Assembly (NCBI GenBank): GCA_035628645.1
Contig: DASPJL010000105.1
Coordinates: forward strand, 1-64,000
Direction of reading: 5' to 3'
Origin: DASPJL01 sp035628645
GTDB taxonomy: Bacteria > Bacteroidota > Bacteroidia > Cytophagales > Cyclobacteriaceae
Length of the DNA stretch: 64,000 nt
Shown piece by piece: positions 59,840-64,000 of this stretch (positions are counted from its first letter, which is position 1; each line of letters opens with the position of its first letter). Position numbers and translations under genes: made by a program. The notes beneath the pieces are model-generated. The model saw only the letters and a program-made list of their open reading frames with translations, was not told the origin of the DNA and made no database searches.

Positions 59840-59880
59840 AAAGCCACTTAAAATTTATGTTTTAAGCGGCTTTTGTTTTT
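59840..59880 (+). terminator. terminator after tRNA-Leu
   Basis: AAAGCCACTTAAAA pairs with TTTTAAGCGGCTTT at 13 of 14 positions, then TTGTTTTT. Confidence 0.85.
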
Positions 59881-60060
59881 ACATAACTGATTATAAGTAA
59901 AGCATCAGATCCTTTATTTAAAATCTTTCAATCAGTCAAAAGATAGTTTTTCCCGAACTATTGATAAAAATTCAAGGGTTGTTTCTTACTGTTTTTATGA
60001 TAAAGCAATTATCTTCGAGGAATTTCAATTTAAACCGGTAATCGCACTTTAATTTAAACC

Positions 60061-60489
60061 ATGTATACAGGACTAAAACATTTACACTCGGGTCTGGCCT
60101 ACTTGTTATTGGCAGCTTTAATTTTTTCAATAGTTTTCATACTTATTTCTTTTATCAATAAGAAGCCATTTACGGATGGAAAAAGGAAGATCTCGTTGAT
60201 AGGTCTGATTTCTGCTCACCTGCAATTACTTATTGGACTTGTGTTGTATTTCGTATCCCCTCTGGGAGTAGCCGCATTTTCAGGTGAAGCAATGAAAAAT
60301 TCTGTTTCCAGGTTATATATGCTCGAACACCCGCTTACCATGATTATTGGTGTTATATTGATTACAATAGGCTATTCAAGAGCCAAAAAATTACAACAGG
60401 ACGACAGACGATACAAAAGTATTTTAATATTTTATACAATCGGTCTGATATTAATCCTACTCAGGATTCCCTGGTCAGCCTGGCTTTAG
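60061..60489 (+). CDS. four-helix membrane protein with conserved His
   Basis: 142 residues, four hydrophobic segments. Histidines lie at helix ends (MYTGLKHLHSGLAYLLLAALIFS; LISAHLQLLIGLVLYFVSP; YMLEHPLTMIIGVILITIGYSRAKK), reminiscent of the cytochrome b561/DUF420-like or haem-A-synthase-like type. Haem binding is only inference. Conserved among Bacteroidota as a hypothetical membrane protein. Single gene. Confidence 0.8.
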   Translation: MYTGLKHLHSGLAYLLLAALIFSIVFILISFINKKPFTDGKRKISLIGLISAHLQLLIGLVLYFVSPLGVAAFSGEAMKNSVSRLYMLEHPLTMIIGVILITIGYSRAKKLQQDDRRYKSILIFYTIGLILILLRIPWSAWL

Positions 60490-60580
60490 GCCGACAATTT
60501 ATTAGGATTATCCCATTTAAAGTGTAAATTATTTTCAGTTTTAAGTGTAACAACTTATTTTAGGAAGGGTCAGGGTCAAC

Positions 60581-60668
60581 CTTGGAGAATGACCGGAGGA
60601 TGCTCGGAGGATGATTAAAGACACATCGCTATAAGGTCAGTATAAGGTCTCTGTAATGTCGCTGAAAG
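60581..60668. repeat. 11-bp-phased degenerate repeat array
   Basis: Eight contiguous 11-bp units from 60581. Three are CTTGGAGAATG, ACCGGAGGATG and CTCGGAGGATG (60581-60613); four later ones share the form (A/G)T(C/-)..T.TAAG, such as ATCGCTATAAG, GTCAGTATAAG and GTCGCTGAAAG (60625-60668). It lies in the 448-bp gap 60490-60937, which has no other visible content. Confidence 0.8.
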
Positions 60669-60937
60669 GGGCAGAAAATGGTAAGGAAAATAAGAAGGAA
60701 TGTACTTGGATTGTTTTCCGAAACTTGAGGAGTTGAAATTACAAATAATTAACTAATGGCAAAAGAAGATTCTACAATAAATATCCGGGGAATATTTCAG
60801 GAAATTCCAGGGTAGGATAGTTTTAAAAGGACGAAAATGTAGTGACTATTTTTTTTATAAGTACAAATCTTCACAGACCCAGTTCTTTAGAAATACGAAA
60901 TTTAAGTGTTTTATTGGACGGGTATTTTAAGTAAAAA

Positions 60938-61576
60938 ATGAAACTGAGGCTTCTAACTTTACTCATATTTTCAATTCTTTTTGCCTGTGGCCCTTCTATA
61001 ACCTTTGAAGTACCTCAACCACCGTCCTCAAACAGTTTAAATCGATTTCCCAAAAAATTATTAGGGCACTATATAAGTGAGAATCAACTATCTTATCTAA
61101 CAATTTCTAAAAACCAGGTTTTAAAGACTTATGATTATGATATAAAATTGGATAGAGATAGTTTAGACGAAGAATATACTATCAAGGGAGATTCATTAAT
61201 TGAAAAGGCGACTGGGATCAAACAGTTTATAAAAGTGGCTGGAGACAATATTGTTGCTCATATTAATCAAGTAGATACTTTGTTTTCACTTTCCTCTAAA
61301 AATATATTGAAGAAATTTCGAGGACACTATTTTCTTAATACAGAATATGAAGATGGCTGGAGTGTAACCAAGCTTTCTTTTTCTAAAGGAATTTTGACAT
61401 TTGGTGAAATTAATAACAAGGAAGATCTTGATGATTTAAGCAAAATTGTAGAAAGTGATTTGGATACAGTTATTTATAATCTAAAAGTAACTAGAAAACA
61501 ATTTAAAAAATTTGTTAAAGAAGGTGGATTTCGGGAAGAGGAAATTTACTATCGAACAAAAAACAGATTCAACTAA
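60938..61576 (+). CDS. hypothetical lipoprotein, 212 aa
   Basis: N-terminus MKLRLLTLLIFSILFACG has a lipobox-type Cys. The remainder is charged and beta-rich (LLGHYISENQLSYLTISKNQ; FRGHYFLNTEYEDGWSVTKLSFSKGILTFGEI). Two GHY motifs, about 95 residues apart, suggest an internal duplication. I do not recognise the family. ATG at 60938. CPBP gene follows by 22 bp. Confidence 0.78.
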   Translation: MKLRLLTLLIFSILFACGPSITFEVPQPPSSNSLNRFPKKLLGHYISENQLSYLTISKNQVLKTYDYDIKLDRDSLDEEYTIKGDSLIEKATGIKQFIKVAGDNIVAHINQVDTLFSLSSKNILKKFRGHYFLNTEYEDGWSVTKLSFSKGILTFGEINNKEDLDDLSKIVESDLDTVIYNLKVTRKQFKKFVKEGGFREEEIYYRTKNRFN

Positions 61577-61598
61577 AATGCAAAGCTGTCATTAATTA

Positions 61599-62372
61599 AT
61601 GAAGACTCTTACAAATAACCAGACAGCAGCTAGCATAGAACTTAAACCTTTTTGGAATAGGCTGTTCCAATTCAATTGGACATTCGGGGTAGTACTACTT
61701 TTTGCTATTTGTGTTCCTAGATTCATCATGGTATTGAACGCGAATATGACAGGTAAATATGGTAGTATAGGAATCATAATGACGGTTTCTGCAATTGTGC
61801 CGTTCATCTTTCTTTCTAAAAATGGAAGAGAAAAAATAGGGTTAACACTTCCAACAAATTATACATGGATGTTTTATTCTTTTATTGCTGGCATTCTTAT
61901 TAGCACAGTATTATTTATTATCGGCCGCGAATTATATTCAGATACTATTAATAACTGGTATGTTTATATTGGAAAATCATATTATCTATCCGAAGGTTTA
62001 AACCCTCATGATAAACTGATTTATTTCTTAGTGTTTGCAACTACAGGCATGATTTTTAGTCCTATCGGCGAAGAGTTGTTTTTTAGAGGAATTGTACATT
62101 CAAGCTTCAGCGCCAATTTTGGTGATAAAAAAGCAACGATAATTGATAGTATTTCCTTTGCTTTGACTCATCTTGCTCATTTTGGAATTGTATATGTTTC
62201 TGGTTTATGGAAGTTCTTGCTAATGCCTTCAATATTTTGGATGCTAGGAATGTTTATAGCGAGCTTAGTATTTACAAAATGTAAAAAGAAGACAGGTTCT
62301 ATAATAGGTGCTATTATAAGCCATGCAGGATTTAATTTGTCTATGATATACTATATCTTTTATCACTTATGA
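61599..62372 (+). CDS. CPBP-family intramembrane metalloprotease
   Basis: Polytopic glutamic protease-like protein of the CPBP/Rce1 (Abi) family, 257 residues and about seven helices. Motif 1 EELFFRG (E158, E159, R163), motif 2 FALTHLAHFG (H191), and late ISHAGFN. Eukaryotic Rce1 trims CaaX proteins; bacterial members process peptides or serve in bacteriocin immunity. Substrate unknown. Placed between a lipoprotein and an RDD gene. Confidence 0.9.
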   Translation: MKTLTNNQTAASIELKPFWNRLFQFNWTFGVVLLFAICVPRFIMVLNANMTGKYGSIGIIMTVSAIVPFIFLSKNGREKIGLTLPTNYTWMFYSFIAGILISTVLFIIGRELYSDTINNWYVYIGKSYYLSEGLNPHDKLIYFLVFATTGMIFSPIGEELFFRGIVHSSFSANFGDKKATIIDSISFALTHLAHFGIVYVSGLWKFLLMPSIFWMLGMFIASLVFTKCKKKTGSIIGAIISHAGFNLSMIYYIFYHL

Positions 62373-62410
62373 AAATTGAATGAGCTAATAAAAAAATAAT
62401 CAATCAGAAA

Positions 62411-62938
62411 ATGCTTACCACTAATAAAACCCTCGCCAAAAGATACACTTCTAATCTGATTGATTATACTTTAATATTCATATTGACTTTCTTTTATGTC
62501 TATTTGGTTGGCAATCTTGAAAGTGATGGGAAATATAGAGTTACAGGGTTCAAAGCATTCGTTATACCTGGAATTTGGTTTTTATATTTCCCCCTGGCCG
62601 AATCCTTATTCGGTAAAACACTGGGAAAGAAAGCATTAAATTTACAAGTGATTGATAGTGCTGGAGAAAGTCCAGCCCTTGGACAGGCATTTGTGAGAAG
62701 GCTTACTGATGTTATCGAACTGGCCTTTATAGGTATTCCAGCTTTAATTTTAATGAGCACAAATAGTGAGAATAAAAGATTAGGAGATTTCATCGCAGGA
62801 ACAACCGTAATAGATTTAGAGGAAAAGTGTAAATCCTGCCATGCTAAATTATGCCTATCCACACAAGATGTATTAAACAAACGATTCTCTTGTCCCGCTT
62901 GCAATGAATTGATTGAATCATACGGTGAACAATCTTAA
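62411..62938 (+). CDS. RDD-family membrane protein with C-terminal zinc ribbon
   Basis: 175 residues. RDD domain with R11 (LAKRYTSNLIDYTLIFIL), D of FVRRLTDVIEL and the loop SLFGKTLGKKALNLQVID; three helices. After residue 138 comes a ribbon-like domain with CKSC (140-143) and CPAC (161-164). RDD proteins have been linked to ion transport, but this fusion has no known role. Follows the CPBP gene by 38 bp. Confidence 0.88.
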   Translation: MLTTNKTLAKRYTSNLIDYTLIFILTFFYVYLVGNLESDGKYRVTGFKAFVIPGIWFLYFPLAESLFGKTLGKKALNLQVIDSAGESPALGQAFVRRLTDVIELAFIGIPALILMSTNSENKRLGDFIAGTTVIDLEEKCKSCHAKLCLSTQDVLNKRFSCPACNELIESYGEQS

Positions 62939-63051
62939 GCTTAGGTCATTCAACCCGGAGGATCGGACTATTGTAGATGTGTAAATGGAAGGGTATTTTG
63001 CTGATTTGAAAATATCTAAATAACTTATCCTTTCTAAACCTTTTAACCTAT

Positions 63052-63582
63052 ATGAATACGTCAAAAAAAATACTCGCGACATTTCTTTTAACCCTATTGG
63101 TTTCTTTTGCTCACGCGCAACAATCCATCGATGACATTGTTAAGGAATGGGAAAGGGCCAAAGCCTACACAAAGGAATATCTCGACGCGATGCCTGAATC
63201 GGGTTATGCTTTAAAACCTACAACGGAAATGCGGTCATTCGCGGAACAAATGCTTCACTTGACTGATGCCAACTATGGGTTTGCTTCAGCAGTTTCAGGT
63301 GAAAAAAGCCCCGTTGGCTTTGGTGAATCTGAAAAAACATCCGATAAATCAAAAGCGAATGTAACTAAACTGGTGATGGACGGATATGATTTCGTAATCA
63401 ACAGCGTCAAGAAAATGACTCCCCAGCAACTTGCCGAAAAAATCAAGCTTTTCGACCAGTTTGATTTGACTAAAGCGATGGCATTGAATAAGTTATTCGA
63501 ACATCAAACTCACCATAGAGGCCAGACTACAGTATATCTTCGTCTTGCCAAAGTAACTCCACCTCAGGAGAAGCTTTTTTAA
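63052..63582 (+). CDS. secreted DinB-like protein
   Basis: 176 residues: Sec signal peptide (MNTSKKILATFLLTLLVSFAHAQ), then a four-helix DinB/YfiT-like bundle. The metal triad is H69 (MLHLTDANY), H151 and H155 (LFEHQTHHRGQTTVYLR). DinB-like proteins usually act in the cytosol in thiol-transfer or unknown reactions, so the signal peptide is notable. The cofactor (mycothiol or bacillithiol-like) cannot be inferred. Ends at a bidirectional terminator. Confidence 0.9.
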   Translation: MNTSKKILATFLLTLLVSFAHAQQSIDDIVKEWERAKAYTKEYLDAMPESGYALKPTTEMRSFAEQMLHLTDANYGFASAVSGEKSPVGFGESEKTSDKSKANVTKLVMDGYDFVINSVKKMTPQQLAEKIKLFDQFDLTKAMALNKLFEHQTHHRGQTTVYLRLAKVTPPQEKLF

Positions 63583-63616
63583 TAGCTTTCCTTTAAAGAA
63601 TCAAACCCTTTGCCAC

Positions 63617-63657
63617 AAAAATATAGCAGCTCCTTTCCGGAACGCTGCTATATTTTT
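63617..63657. terminator. bidirectional terminator
   Basis: AAAATATAGCAGC...GCTGCTATATTTT: a 13-bp stem, 13-nt loop, A-run before and T-run after. It lies between the stop of the DinB-like gene and the gene fragments from 63685 on the opposite strand. Confidence 0.85.
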
Positions 63658-63684
63658 GATTTGAGTTTTTGACTTATTCTTTAC

Positions 63685-63834
63685 TTACTTGTACTGCTTC
63701 TCCACCTTTTCATAAAAGTCTTTCAGCACAAAGAAAGCTTTCTTCTTTTTACCTGTTTCGGAGAGCAGGCCTTTTCGGTTCCAGAAGTCCTGGTAGTAAG
63801 GGTGCTGACGGCGCGGCGACCGGAAATCTGTCAT
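63685..63834 (-). pseudogene. C-terminal remnant of a GH2 glycosidase
   Basis: Reading leftward, this frame gives TDFRSPRRQHPYYQDFW, NRKGLLSETGKKKKAFFVLK and DFYEKVEKQYK, then stop at 63685-63687. The 'dFRSPRR ... FNRKGLls..G.kKkAFyvL..fY' block is the hallmark C-terminus of family 2 beta-glucuronidase/galactosidase enzymes. Nothing of the rest of a GH2 protein is present: the sequence upstream encodes a propeller fragment in another frame. So only about 50 residues remain. Confidence 0.75.
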
Positions 63835-64000
63835 TTACGCCATTAATTACCCTCAGCCCTTTAAAAGTGGATACCCAAAGCTTTCCGTAGCTATCCTCCT
63901 GCAAATTCGCGATGTAATTACCGCCTCCTTTCCCAGGTAAAATTCCGATATGACGGAAACTTTCGTTTTTTTATCATAAAGATTTAAGCCGCCGCTGGTG
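63833..64000 (-). pseudogene. fragment of a two-component regulator propeller protein
   Basis: Frame-by-frame reading from the right edge gives GGLNLYDKK, then after a one-base slip in the 7-A run (63965-63971) RHIGILPGKGGGNYIANLQE and DSYGKLWVSTFKGLRVING. These are repeat signatures of the ligand-sensing propeller of hybrid histidine kinases (GLNLYD, D..G.LWv.T..GL). It ends abruptly against the GH2 remnant in a different frame. The 5' part lies outside the window, so it cannot be known whether a functional gene begins there. Confidence 0.7.

Noticed and set aside
63669..63890. 73-aa ORF on the plus strand at the right edge
   Set aside because: It is antisense to the GH2 remnant, which has a strong family signature; no start signal or family similarity.

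Overview
The window is a chromosomal segment from a Bacteroidota bacterium, most likely order Cytophagales. The evidence is AT-rich DNA, lipoprotein signals, proteins typical of the phylum (GSCFA, GWxTD, DUF4136 and DUF1599 proteins, long-form PurF, phosphosulfolactate synthase), tRNAs without encoded CCA, and promoters of the Bacteroidota type (TTG, about 19 bp, TAnnTTTG). Most genes are housekeeping. There is no prophage, insertion sequence, CRISPR array or rRNA.

Layout. 1-8.2 kb: purH (cut by the left edge), purN and a UbiA prenyltransferase on the minus strand, then small regulators (GyrI-like, WYL, CheY-like), rlmB and a GWxTD lipoprotein. 8.3-11.1 kb, plus strand: a frameshifted SAM methyltransferase, a GSCFA protein and a radical SAM/SPASM protein. 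11.1-15 kb: outer-membrane and lipoprotein genes, then comA-dedA-aroE. 15.2-23.4 kb: a capsule/exopolysaccharide operon on the minus strand (glycosyltransferase, rfbC, wza-like, wzc-like, cpsB-like PHP phosphatase, epimerase, TPR protein). 23.5-25.5 kb: site-2 protease, HAD hydrolase, tRNA with CAU anticodon. 25.8-30.4 kb: a sulfane-sulfur operon made of an ArsR-rhodanese fusion regulator, a rhodanese/metallo-beta-lactamase fusion, an MFS carrier and an exported persulfide-dioxygenase-like protein with two rhodanese domains. A perfect 20-bp palindrome overlaps the -33 box of its promoter.

30.8-44.7 kb: a small secreted protein, then nuoM-nuoN-purF-mobA on the minus strand, an orphan ABC permease, a DoxX-like protein, DUF1599, folP-cdaA on the plus strand, icd and a YeeZ-like reductase. 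44.9-50.7 kb, plus strand: nuoH-I-J-K-L and aroK, so the distal Complex I genes are split between two strands. 50.6-53.6 kb: a FadL-like porin and a Tyr/Gly- then Ser/Arg-rich lipoprotein. 53.7-59.8 kb: proS, cmk, ispH, hflX, a membrane cytochrome c, ogt and tRNA-Leu. 60-63.6 kb: small membrane and lipoprotein genes, a CPBP protease, an RDD/zinc-ribbon protein and a DinB-like protein. The right edge holds two unrelated gene fragments (a sensor propeller and a GH2 C-terminus) abutting in different frames.

The main non-genic signals are intergenic arrays with a strict 7-bp period (23.4, 37.2, 57.1 and 59.0 kb) and a strict 11-bp period (12.7 and 60.6 kb). The best candidate for an under-described system is the sulfur operon with its rhodanese-sensor regulator. 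Next are the repeated-motif tail of NuoI and the two phased repeat families.
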